Shown: positions 1 through 6,031, numbered from the stretch's first letter. The stretch: DNA of 6,427 nucleotides from Euryarchaeota archaeon UBA106 (GCA_002502365.1 DAOJ01000050.1:1-6427), one strand, 5' to 3'. Translations and numbers: made by a program. The notes: generated from the letters alone by a model not told the origin.

Positions 1-576
1 CGGTCTAGTCAAGTCCAAGACGGGGTCGAGCGTCTGCAAATCGTGGCAGGGGAGACGGCACGCGAGCACGCGCGAATTCAGGAACGCCTCTTGAACGAAT
101 CAAGCGAAGTCCTTGGGGTATCTCCTGAAGACCTTCCAAGTGCGGTTTCACGTTTCTTTGATGAGTGGAAAACTCAGCAGAAAAAGATTGAATCGTTGGA
201 GGCCGAAATCGTTAGGCTGCGGACCAGCGGAGGTGGCGATGGCGCCATAGAAAAGGACGGAATTCGCTATGCCGTTATGGAAGTTGATGGCGACATGAAA
301 GCAGTTATGTCTATGCTAAGCCAATTAACACGAGACCCTCAAAATCCGACTCTTGCGGTTCTTGGAACTAAAGATGGAGGCGGGAAACTAATCGTCGCTA
401 GCACCGAAGGTTCACTCGCGGCTGAGAAACATGACGCCACTGAAATTCTTGCCGCCATAGCCGGACACATAGATGGTGGAGGAGGTGGGCGTCCGACAAT
501 GGCTCAAGGCGGTGGCTCAAACTCGGATGGCATACCCGATGCATTGGAAGCCGCTCGTAATCTACTCGGGTTGTGA
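1..576 (+). CDS. alaS: Alanyl-tRNA synthetase, C-terminal part (5' truncated by window edge)
   Basis: This enzyme attaches alanine to tRNA-Ala in the cytoplasm. The reading frame is open from base 1, so the gene begins upstream; 191 C-terminal residues of a protein usually near 900 are present. The first residues contain GVERLQIVAGETA, which fits the end of the editing region. Next come a charged, probably coiled-coil stretch with FFDEWKTQQKKIESLEAEI, typical of archaeal-type AlaRS, and then a DHHA1/C-Ala-like domain. The glycine-rich motif GGGGGRPTMAQGGG at 475-516 is the family's hallmark; T stands where many homologues have D (RPDMAQ). Catalytic and zinc/editing residues lie outside the window. 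The GTG at 43 is an internal valine in a conserved stretch, not the start. The TGA stop at 574-576 lies within the ribosome-binding site of the aminotransferase gene. Identification is firm; archaeal type is inferred from the motif style. Confidence 0.95.
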   Translation, partial: RSSQVQDGVERLQIVAGETAREHARIQERLLNESSEVLGVSPEDLPSAVSRFFDEWKTQQKKIESLEAEIVRLRTSGGGDGAIEKDGIRYAVMEVDGDMKAVMSMLSQLTRDPQNPTLAVLGTKDGGGKLIVASTEGSLAAEKHDATEILAAIAGHIDGGGGGRPTMAQGGGSNSDGIPDALEAARNLLGL

Positions 577-578
577 GA
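573..578 (+). promoter_or_regulatory. Ribosome-binding site of the aminotransferase, containing the alaS stop
   Basis: GTGAGA at 573-578 matches the GTGA core of the archaeal Shine-Dalgarno consensus GGAGGTGAT and ends its GTGA five bases before the ATG at 582. Its TGA is the alaS stop codon. The same spacing is seen before the TSP3-protein and archease genes, which favours ATG 582 over the overlapping GTG at 573. Confidence 0.6.
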
Positions 579-581
579 GAA

Positions 582-1781
582 ATGGTCGAACAAGTCGATG
601 TTTCTGCGCGTGCCGCCGCAATAGAATATGCGATTAGAGATGTTGTAGTTCCTGCCGTTGAGTTGGAGAAACAAGGTCATGAAATTATTCGGCTAAACAT
701 TGGAGACCCATTGGCATACGAAGGATTGCCAACCCCTGAACATATGATTGCTGCCTACAAACAGGCATTGGATTCACAGGATAATGGCTACGGACCTTCG
801 TACGGAATTCCCTCTCTCAGGCAGGCGATTGCCAAAGCTGAATCTGGCAAAGGCTGGGATTGTTCAGAAGATGATGTGTATGTTACACACGGAGTTACCG
901 AAGCCCTGCAAATAATCTTCGCCGCATTTCTAGAAGAGGGGTCAAAGGTACTAGCTCCAGGTCCTCATTATCCACCTTACATGGCTTATCCTCAGATGTA
1001 TGGTGCTAGCACAATTGAATATCGCCTCAATCCAAACGATGGCTGGCGAATTGATCTCGAAGATATCAAAGCTAAGATGGATGATAGTGTTCGTCTTCTA
1101 GTGTTAATTAATCCAAATAATCCTACAGGAAATGTACTAACTTCTGATGAGATAGATGCATTGCTAGAGATTTCAAAAGAATACCCTAAGTGTACGATTA
1201 TCGCGGATGAAATCTACGATGCACTTGATTTCACAGGCAAACTTTGCTCCATTGCCTCAAGATCGAAATCCTCCCCGGTAATTGTTCTGAATGGGGTTTC
1301 TAAGGTATACTTCGCTCCTGGTTGGCGCATTGGCTACATGGCATGGCATGACCCTGAAGGGCGCCTAGAGTTGGTTCGCGATGGAGTAGAGAGGCTATTG
1401 AGAAGTCGCTTGTGTGCTTCTACTCCCGCCCAGCATGGGTACTTGGCTGGATTAACCGATGAACACGATTGGCTAGAAGGGCATCGTACCAGAGTAAAGC
1501 AAAGATTGGATTATTGTAAAGATAGAATTTCACAAATAGATGGATTGGAGTGCGAAGCACCAGGGGGTGCTTTCTACCTATTTGTTAGGATTACAGATGA
1601 ATCCATAACTTCCGACAAACAATGGGTTCTAGATCTCCTCCACCAACAACATGTATTGGTTGTACATGGTTCTGGATTCTCTCCTGAATTTGGTTCTGGT
1701 CACTTTCGCATGGTCTGTTTACCTCCCATCGAAGTATTATCAACAGCCTTCGACCGAATTGACAAATTCATCAATGGATGA
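582..1781 (+). CDS. Class I PLP-dependent aminotransferase (alanine/aspartate aminotransferase-like)
   Basis: It is predicted to transfer amino groups between an amino acid and a 2-oxo acid using pyridoxal phosphate in the cytoplasm. At 399 residues it has normal family length. Visible motifs: LNIGDP near residues 38-43; YGPSYGIPSLRQAI near 70-83; the phosphate-loop region THGVTEAL at 102-109; NPNNPTG at 177-183; ADEIYD at 208-213, with the aspartate that contacts the pyridine nitrogen and a cofactor-contacting tyrosine; SKVYFAPGWRIGY with K241 as the Schiff-base lysine; and FRMV with R376, the likely substrate carboxylate-binding arginine. ATG 582 is preferred because GTGA lies five bases upstream; GTG 573, overlapping the alaS stop, is the alternative and adds three residues. 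Overall style resembles the AlaA/archaeal AspAT branch. Sitting directly behind alaS makes an alanine-forming enzyme attractive, but substrate specificity cannot be read from the sequence; aspartate or a broader range is possible. Confidence 0.93.
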   Translation: MVEQVDVSARAAAIEYAIRDVVVPAVELEKQGHEIIRLNIGDPLAYEGLPTPEHMIAAYKQALDSQDNGYGPSYGIPSLRQAIAKAESGKGWDCSEDDVYVTHGVTEALQIIFAAFLEEGSKVLAPGPHYPPYMAYPQMYGASTIEYRLNPNDGWRIDLEDIKAKMDDSVRLLVLINPNNPTGNVLTSDEIDALLEISKEYPKCTIIADEIYDALDFTGKLCSIASRSKSSPVIVLNGVSKVYFAPGWRIGYMAWHDPEGRLELVRDGVERLLRSRLCASTPAQHGYLAGLTDEHDWLEGHRTRVKQRLDYCKDRISQIDGLECEAPGGAFYLFVRITDESITSDKQWVLDLLHQQHVLVVHGSGFSPEFGSGHFRMVCLPPIEVLSTAFDRIDKFING

Positions 1782-1782
1782 T
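1776..1782 (+). promoter_or_regulatory. Probable ribosome-binding site of the 1786 gene, containing the aminotransferase stop
   Basis: GGATGAT at 1776-1782 resembles GGTGAT with one extra base, and its TGA (1779-1781) is the aminotransferase stop codon. The TGA ends four bases before ATG 1786, matching the spacing at the other starts in the window. No comparable motif precedes ATG 1774. Confidence 0.4.
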
Positions 1783-1785
1783 ACT

Positions 1786-2892
1786 ATGGGTCTGTTTGAT
1801 TTTCTAAGAAGGGATAATTCTCAATCATACTCTGAAATTGAAATCAAACAAAGATGGGCCTATCAAACCAATGGATCCATCAAAGACCGAAATTCATCCT
1901 CTGTAGATTCCTATGCTGCTTTAATTTCAACTAATTCATTTGAAAATTGGTTCTTTGGATTAGAGCAAAGAATTGGCCAAAGCCTTGGGAGACGATTAGC
2001 ACACGCAGCATTAGAACACGAGGAATATATGCTAAAAAACTCCATACTAAAACCTCCTTCTGGCTCTGAAATTAAAAATTGGTCTCAATATAATCTAGGT
2101 TGGCATACTAGAGGTCTTGGTGAATTTCGCAAACTAGATGACGAAGACGAGATTAAATTAATCATCGAAAAACCCGCTTCTACTTCTGTTTGCTCAGGAA
2201 TTATTGCTTCTGCTTGGGAAATTGCCACAAAAAAGAGACATCGTTTTGTGTGGTCACAAAATACCAGAGATGCATTAATTGTTAGTCTTCAATTAGATGA
2301 AAAGGAAATTCCAAGTCCGTCAATGATTGAAACATTTTGGCCTTTTTCCTCTCTAGAATCTGAAGATTTGGAAATAGCAGAGAGAATATGGGAAGATTTG
2401 CGAATAGAGTCAAATGGGTATTGGTCGATTTTGAATGAGAGACATATGATACTTCACAGAGATTTATTTTTGAGATTTGAAGAATATTGTCTTCCATATA
2501 TTACTAAATTAGAATCTGGAAGGGAGAATTTTGTCTGGCCAATAGAAGATGAAAAGCGAATTTTGTGGTGGACAGCTTTAGCGGATTCAGTTAGAAAGTC
2601 CACATATGATAGTGGGCTACACATACTTGTTTCAAAACCAGAGGATTGGATTGCCATAGGTCGCAGGCATTTGGCTATGAATGGATTGGGTGGGGTGGAA
2701 TCAGTTAAGGAATTAGATCCTCATGGGGGGGTTGAAATTTATCTCTCCAGCATTTTTCACCCTGCTGTATCTGGTGGTATACTACTTGCATGTTGGGAAC
2801 GGGCGTATGGTAGGCAAGGAAAGATAGAATTTAGCTTCAACAGTGGCGCAGTGTCTGTAATTTTATCATCATCAGTCGAGATTGCAAATTGA
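1786..2892 (+). CDS. Unrecognised protein with two copies of a small alpha/beta domain
   Basis: I do not recognise this gene by name. It encodes 368 residues, begins MGLFDFLRR and has no signal peptide or obvious membrane segment, so it is probably cytoplasmic. It is rich in tryptophan and charged residues. Two segments resemble each other: residues 110-168 and 300-360 both start GLG, continue through acidic and beta-like stretches to an SG(I/G)I-type helix ending in WE (W144-E145; W337-E338), then beta strands with S-x-N and a final V-x-L. The layout recalls V4R/BET3-like ligand-binding domains, but the cysteines typical of V4R are not conserved, so this is only a hypothesis. ATG 1786 is chosen for its MGLFDFLRR start and upstream GGATGAT; ATG 1774, overlapping the aminotransferase by eight bases, is the alternative. 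The frame opens as far back as 1651, but that part lies inside the aminotransferase. The gene is AT-rich (17 of 60 G+C at 1921-1980, against 31 of 60 at 421-480 in alaS). Probably last gene of the alaS operon. Confidence 0.85.
   Translation: MGLFDFLRRDNSQSYSEIEIKQRWAYQTNGSIKDRNSSSVDSYAALISTNSFENWFFGLEQRIGQSLGRRLAHAALEHEEYMLKNSILKPPSGSEIKNWSQYNLGWHTRGLGEFRKLDDEDEIKLIIEKPASTSVCSGIIASAWEIATKKRHRFVWSQNTRDALIVSLQLDEKEIPSPSMIETFWPFSSLESEDLEIAERIWEDLRIESNGYWSILNERHMILHRDLFLRFEEYCLPYITKLESGRENFVWPIEDEKRILWWTALADSVRKSTYDSGLHILVSKPEDWIAIGRRHLAMNGLGGVESVKELDPHGGVEIYLSSIFHPAVSGGILLACWERAYGRQGKIEFSFNSGAVSVILSSSVEIAN
2113..2289 (+). repeat. First copy of the duplicated domain core in the 1786-2892 gene (protein level)
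   Basis: Residues 110-168 run from GLGEF through a central CSGIIASAWE helix to a strand ending IVSL. They align by eye with residues 300-360, with about three residues of gap between GLG and the helix. The similarity is at protein level only; the DNA is not visibly repeated. It suggests an old intragenic duplication. Confidence 0.5.
2683..2865 (+). repeat. Second copy of the duplicated domain core in the 1786-2892 gene (protein level)
   Basis: Residues 300-360 start GLGGV, contain SGGILLACWERA and end FNSGAVSVIL. Shared positions with copy one include GLG, a glycine and isoleucine in the helix, WE, a following alanine, S-x-N, A, V and the last L. Just before this copy is IGRRHLAMNG, which recalls LGRRLAHAALE at residues 67-77 ahead of copy one, so the repeated unit may be larger with a longer insert in the first copy. 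Confidence 0.5.
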
Positions 2893-2913
2893 AATTTCAG
2901 ATGCGGTCTCGCT

Positions 2914-2927
2914 GAAACATTATATTC
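2914..2927 (+). promoter_or_regulatory. Candidate archaeal BRE/TATA promoter for the TSP3-protein gene
   Basis: GAAACA followed by TTATATT (about 2920-2926) resembles a purine-rich BRE element plus TATA box. An archaeal start about 25 bases downstream would fall near 2945-2950. That gives a leader of about 25 bases, with the 2947-2964 hairpin at its very 5' end. It is the only such element in the gap between the two genes. The evidence is motif and spacing only. Confidence 0.45.
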
Positions 2928-2946
2928 ATGTCTTGTGTCATCGGGA

Positions 2947-2964
2947 CGACCCCGTTAGGGGTCG
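2947..2964 (+). promoter_or_regulatory. Perfect 7-bp leader hairpin touching the ribosome-binding site
   Basis: CGACCCC (2947-2953), loop GTTA, GGGGTCG (2958-2964) forms a perfect GC-rich stem. Its last base is the first G of the GGTGAG ribosome-binding site. A competing weaker stem, CGGG (2942-2945) with CCCG (2951-2954), would exclude it. It could modulate translation initiation or stabilise the 5' end of the mRNA. A TTTTT run follows at 2971-2975, but it lies at the start of the coding region, so a terminator is less likely. Confidence 0.5.
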
Positions 2965-2969
2965 GTGAG
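2964..2969 (+). promoter_or_regulatory. Ribosome-binding site of the TSP3-protein gene
   Basis: GGTGAG matches the archaeal consensus GGTGAT well; its GTGA ends five bases before TTG 2974. The GTG at 2965 that could also start the frame lies inside this motif. That, and the equal spacing before ATG 582 and ATG 6056, decides for TTG. Confidence 0.55.
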
Positions 2970-2973
2970 ATTT

Positions 2974-5900
2974 TTGGCTCTAAATCACAATCAATACGCG
3001 GTCGTTGCGATTGCCGCAACACTCTGTCTTGCAGGCTTTTACACCATAATCGATGCAGGACTATCCACAACAGAAAATGGTGGATTTGACTCTGCGGGTT
3101 CAGATGTAGTTATGTCTGAAGAAGAAAATCAAATTTCTGGTCAAGATTTAGACAACGATGGTCTTCCGGATAGAATGGAACAAACTCTCTATGGAACTGA
3201 TTTCAGAAAAAATGACACAGATGGAGATGGTCTTGAGGATGGCTGGGAAGTCCAGAATGGTCTTGATCCACTCGACAGCGGGGAACCAGACACTGAAGAA
3301 ATTACTAACGAAAATGCGGACAATGAAGAGGCCGGCGAACAGAATGAAACTTTCCCGGACCCTGACAATGGGCCGTTCGGAGATCCTGATCGTGATGGCC
3401 TAACCAACCAACAGGAAGCTGAAATCGGAACTAACCCAACAGTCAGTGATAGTGATGGAGATGGGCTCAACGATCGTTGGGAATCTCTCTACACTGAGAC
3501 TATTCAGACCCCACAAGGTCCAATTACTCTCCTAGATCCTTTAGACCCCAACTGGGGTTGTCCACTCCTTACACCAAGTGTGGAGGCAGAGATGAAACAG
3601 ATTATTGGAAGTCTAACTTGGGACTCATTACCTGTCGGCCCCAACGGAGACCATTCATGTGATTCTGTACTAGATATTGACAAACAAGGGCCTGATTCAT
3701 TGCCAAACTTCCTTGAAGAAAAATATGATACAAATCCACTTGATGAAGACAGTGATAGTGATTTAATTCCTGACCGAATTGAGGTGGGTTATGGTTACCA
3801 ACAGTTACAGGTCCACTGTGGTTTACCTACACTAGATGACTTGGGTATGGATGCTCCTTATACTGAATTCATGGATGGTGAAGGAGATTTAACATGGTTC
3901 AATCAGGATATGGATGGAGACGGCCGTCTCAATGGGCCTGGTGATTGGGATACCGATGGAGATGGAATGCCTGATGGGTTTGAGTACTGCTACAATTCAT
4001 TATTGAATCCTGCAAATTCTACAGATGCATATGGAGATATAGATGAAGACGGTTTGAACAACGTTGAGGAATATGAGGTTGCTTACACTTGGGGTGAGAC
4101 AAATTTCACAAGTCCTCTTGATGAGGATACCGACAATGATCAAATGCCCGATGGGTGGGAATACCATAGCGGTCTACATCCAGCAGATGGTGCAGATGCG
4201 AACCTTGATCCAGATTTTGATGGTTATGATGCCGATGGTGATGGGGCTGTAACCTATAATGAATTAGTAGGAATATCAACAGTTGAAAGAATAGTAGTAG
4301 AATTGGGAGATTTTGTGCAAGAAAACAAAACAATACTTTGGATTAAAACTGTACAAAACAGCCAATATGTCAATATTCCAGTAAAGACTCCAACAACGGG
4401 ATGGGTGTATGAGATTAATGTTGAAGTTGGTGAAGAGGTTACAAGCAGGCTAGATGTCCTGGCAGTAGTAGTTGAAGAACATGAAAGATTTACCAATCGA
4501 GATGAATATAATGCTCGAGATAGAGACGGCGACGGTAACCCTGATGGTAGATCAACTGATCCGCTTGATTCTGATACAGATAACGATGGATTATCCGATG
4601 GAATCGAAGTAATCGGTTGGACAATCCGAGTCGTAGATTTAGGAGTAAGGGATATTTTCGTACAATCCGACCCCGGTTTGTATGATACGGATAGGGACGG
4701 TTTATCTGATTCGGTTGAATATTACGAGACCTTTACTAATACATCAAACATCGACACAGATAGCGATGGACTAGAGGATTTCACTGAAGCACGTGATGGT
4801 TTTTCATGGAATGGAAGTGTGTATTACACGAATGCCTCAATGTTTGATACTGACAATGATGGGCTAAATGACGGTGAGGAGGTAGTTAATGGTGAAGACC
4901 AATATATTACCCATGCGAATAATGCCGATACTGACGATGACGGACTCTCTGATGGTAGCGAGGTTCTATTCATTCCAAGGCCGTGGCAATCTGCCACAAA
5001 CCCACTAGACAATGATACTGATGACGATGGTCAACCAGATGGGTGGGAAATGCAAGTATTCTCAGTCCAAGACAACACCAATTCACATAGTCTTTGGATT
5101 TCAACTCAGAATTGGCTTCCAATAGGATGTACAGATATGGCGGAATGTGGCCTAGGCCCAGGAGGATGGGTTTGGGACAATTTCCTCAAAGGATTCCAAA
5201 CATCAGGAGACAGGAATGGAGACGGAATCCTAGATCCGAAATATTTCATCTATGAGTTGAACCTAACAGGATTTTCCATACCTGCTGATGGAAGATGGGC
5301 TCTAGACCCCTCTTTTGGTTCCATGCCTGATTCTAACTTTGATATTGATAATGATACTTTGATGAACGCGCTGGAAGCTCCAGACAGATGGGATACAAAT
5401 CCGGTTGATGATGACACAGATGGAGATTTGTTGGCTGATGGTTGGGAAGTCTCAGCATCAGAGCGTGCGATTAATCTTGGTCTTGTTGATAACAATTCTT
5501 TGGATGCACTGGGTGCTCGAGGGCCAATGGACCCGAGGATGCCAGACTCCGATTTGGATGGAATTGATGACGGTGCTGAAGATTTTGACTCGGATGGACT
5601 GAATAGAACCCATCTTCTAAACCGTTATTGTCCAGGGTGGGATGATGAACAAAGTGCAGAATGCCACATTGATCCTACAACGAACAAGGGTGGGCAATTT
5701 TACAACGATTTAGAGAATTACACAAATTATGAGGAGTTCCAAAATAAGACTGATCCAGTACTTGCGGACACTGATGGCGATGGCTGGACAGATGGATCAG
5801 AAGTGTATCATCAAGATCATGATAACGATGGAATGTGGTCTGGTTGGGAGTTTTACTTCGACTTCAATCCGTTTGATGCAAGTGACGCGTTCGTAGATTC

Positions 5901-6003
5901 AGATGGTGATGGCTACAATAATAGATGCGAAAATAAGTGGAATACCAATCCAAAAGACCCAACAAGTTTCCCCAGTCAAGGGGAATTGTGTACCAACGAC
6001 TAG
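2974..6003 (+). CDS. Large exported TSP3-repeat calcium-binding protein with a lipoyl-like insert
   Basis: It is predicted to be an extracellular or surface-anchored protein of about 1009 residues; its cellular role is unknown. Residues 8-26 form one hydrophobic segment (signal peptide or N-terminal anchor). The rest is extremely acidic and carries about 25 loops of the DxDxDGxxD type, such as DTDGDGLED, DTDNDGLSD and DSDGDGYNN. Many are followed by GWE or an E and preceded by TNPxDxDTD-like spacers, as in thrombospondin type 3 and bacterial/archaeal calcium-binding stalks. Residues 419-430 form a complete 12-position EF-hand loop. Directly after it, residues 437-502 resemble a lipoyl/biotinyl barrel. 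Cysteines occur mainly in inserts between repeats (196, 229, 282, 339, 719, 725, 886, 897, 985, 1006). About 15 N-x-S/T sequons suggest N-glycosylation. No C-terminal membrane helix or sorting motif is visible; the protein ends QGELCTND. TTG 2974 is preferred; GTG 2965 would add three residues including an arginine. Similar giant TSP3 proteins are common in marine Euryarchaeota (known tendency, not checked here). Confidence 0.9.
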   Translation: MALNHNQYAVVAIAATLCLAGFYTIIDAGLSTTENGGFDSAGSDVVMSEEENQISGQDLDNDGLPDRMEQTLYGTDFRKNDTDGDGLEDGWEVQNGLDPLDSGEPDTEEITNENADNEEAGEQNETFPDPDNGPFGDPDRDGLTNQQEAEIGTNPTVSDSDGDGLNDRWESLYTETIQTPQGPITLLDPLDPNWGCPLLTPSVEAEMKQIIGSLTWDSLPVGPNGDHSCDSVLDIDKQGPDSLPNFLEEKYDTNPLDEDSDSDLIPDRIEVGYGYQQLQVHCGLPTLDDLGMDAPYTEFMDGEGDLTWFNQDMDGDGRLNGPGDWDTDGDGMPDGFEYCYNSLLNPANSTDAYGDIDEDGLNNVEEYEVAYTWGETNFTSPLDEDTDNDQMPDGWEYHSGLHPADGADANLDPDFDGYDADGDGAVTYNELVGISTVERIVVELGDFVQENKTILWIKTVQNSQYVNIPVKTPTTGWVYEINVEVGEEVTSRLDVLAVVVEEHERFTNRDEYNARDRDGDGNPDGRSTDPLDSDTDNDGLSDGIEVIGWTIRVVDLGVRDIFVQSDPGLYDTDRDGLSDSVEYYETFTNTSNIDTDSDGLEDFTEARDGFSWNGSVYYTNASMFDTDNDGLNDGEEVVNGEDQYITHANNADTDDDGLSDGSEVLFIPRPWQSATNPLDNDTDDDGQPDGWEMQVFSVQDNTNSHSLWISTQNWLPIGCTDMAECGLGPGGWVWDNFLKGFQTSGDRNGDGILDPKYFIYELNLTGFSIPADGRWALDPSFGSMPDSNFDIDNDTLMNALEAPDRWDTNPVDDDTDGDLLADGWEVSASERAINLGLVDNNSLDALGARGPMDPRMPDSDLDGIDDGAEDFDSDGLNRTHLLNRYCPGWDDEQSAECHIDPTTNKGGQFYNDLENYTNYEEFQNKTDPVLADTDGDGWTDGSEVYHQDHDNDGMWSGWEFYFDFNPFDASDAFVDSDGDGYNNRCENKWNTNPKDPTSFPSQGELCTND
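3145..5922 (+). repeat. Protein-level array of about 25 TSP3-type calcium-binding loops
   Basis: The loops are diverged at DNA level, so this is not a simple tandem DNA repeat. Spacing is irregular: tight pairs (for example 315-334 and 590-640 in residue terms) alternate with inserts of 40-90 residues. Several loops are degenerate, such as DSDSDLIPD, DTDNDQMPD, DIDNDTLMN and DTDGDLLAD, where the usual glycine is replaced. Calcium binding by aspartate side chains is known for the family; it is inferred here. Confidence 0.85.
4282..4479 (+). other. Lipoyl/biotinyl-like domain without modifiable lysine, inside the TSP3 protein
   Basis: Residues 437-502 contain two half-motifs typical of the biotinyl/lipoyl fold. 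The first is VVELGDFVQENKTILWI, with a GD turn (445-446). The second is TPTTGWVYEINVEVGEEV and then DVLAVV, with the conserved G before a strand and a GE turn (486-487). The hairpin between them reads KTVQNSQY, where lipoyl and biotinyl domains carry DKA or MKM; the lysine is missing from the tip. It therefore cannot be an ordinary lipoylated carrier, and is closer to the unmodified barrels of HlyD-type proteins or a purely structural module. Assigned by eye. Confidence 0.55.
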
Positions 6004-6023
6004 TTATTCCCTTAGGTTTCATC

Positions 6024-6031
6024 AAATATAA
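6024..6031 (+). promoter_or_regulatory. Weak TATA-like candidate before archease
   Basis: AAATATAA is centred about 28 bases before ATG 6056. If functional, transcription would start close to the ATG and give a leaderless mRNA, which conflicts with the GGTGAG site just upstream of the start. Read-through from the preceding gene is an alternative. No T-run or hairpin terminator is visible in 6004-6055. Confidence 0.25.

Noticed and set aside
43..576. A separate 177-residue gene starting at GTG 43
   Set aside because: The frame is open to base 1 and the residues before it (GVERLQI) match AlaRS, so this is the tail of a longer gene.
1651..1785. Upstream extension of the 1786 gene back to ATG 1651
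   Set aside because: It would overlap the aminotransferase by about 130 bases and cover its conserved C-terminal end; the extra residues look like an out-of-frame reading.
2947..2976. Hairpin plus T-run as an intrinsic terminator of the upstream operon
   Set aside because: The T-run lies in the coding start of the next gene and is only five bases, six bases after the stem; a leader role fits better, though partial attenuation cannot be excluded.
3189..3470. Minus-strand serine/proline-rich open frame
   Set aside because: Its low-complexity composition is the reverse complement of the GAT/GGT-rich calcium-loop codons.
4282..4479. Functional lipoyl or biotin carrier domain
   Set aside because: The hairpin between the two half-motifs has no lysine at the modification position, and the protein appears to be exported.
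4106..4496. Minus-strand frames rich in histidine or serine opposite the EF-hand and lipoyl-like segment
   Set aside because: They are antisense shadows of the acidic repeat coding, with no conserved features.
3145..5922. DNA tandem repeat or CRISPR-like array
   Set aside because: The repeated Asp/Gly codons are not identical at DNA level and spacing is irregular; the repetition is protein-level TSP3 loops.
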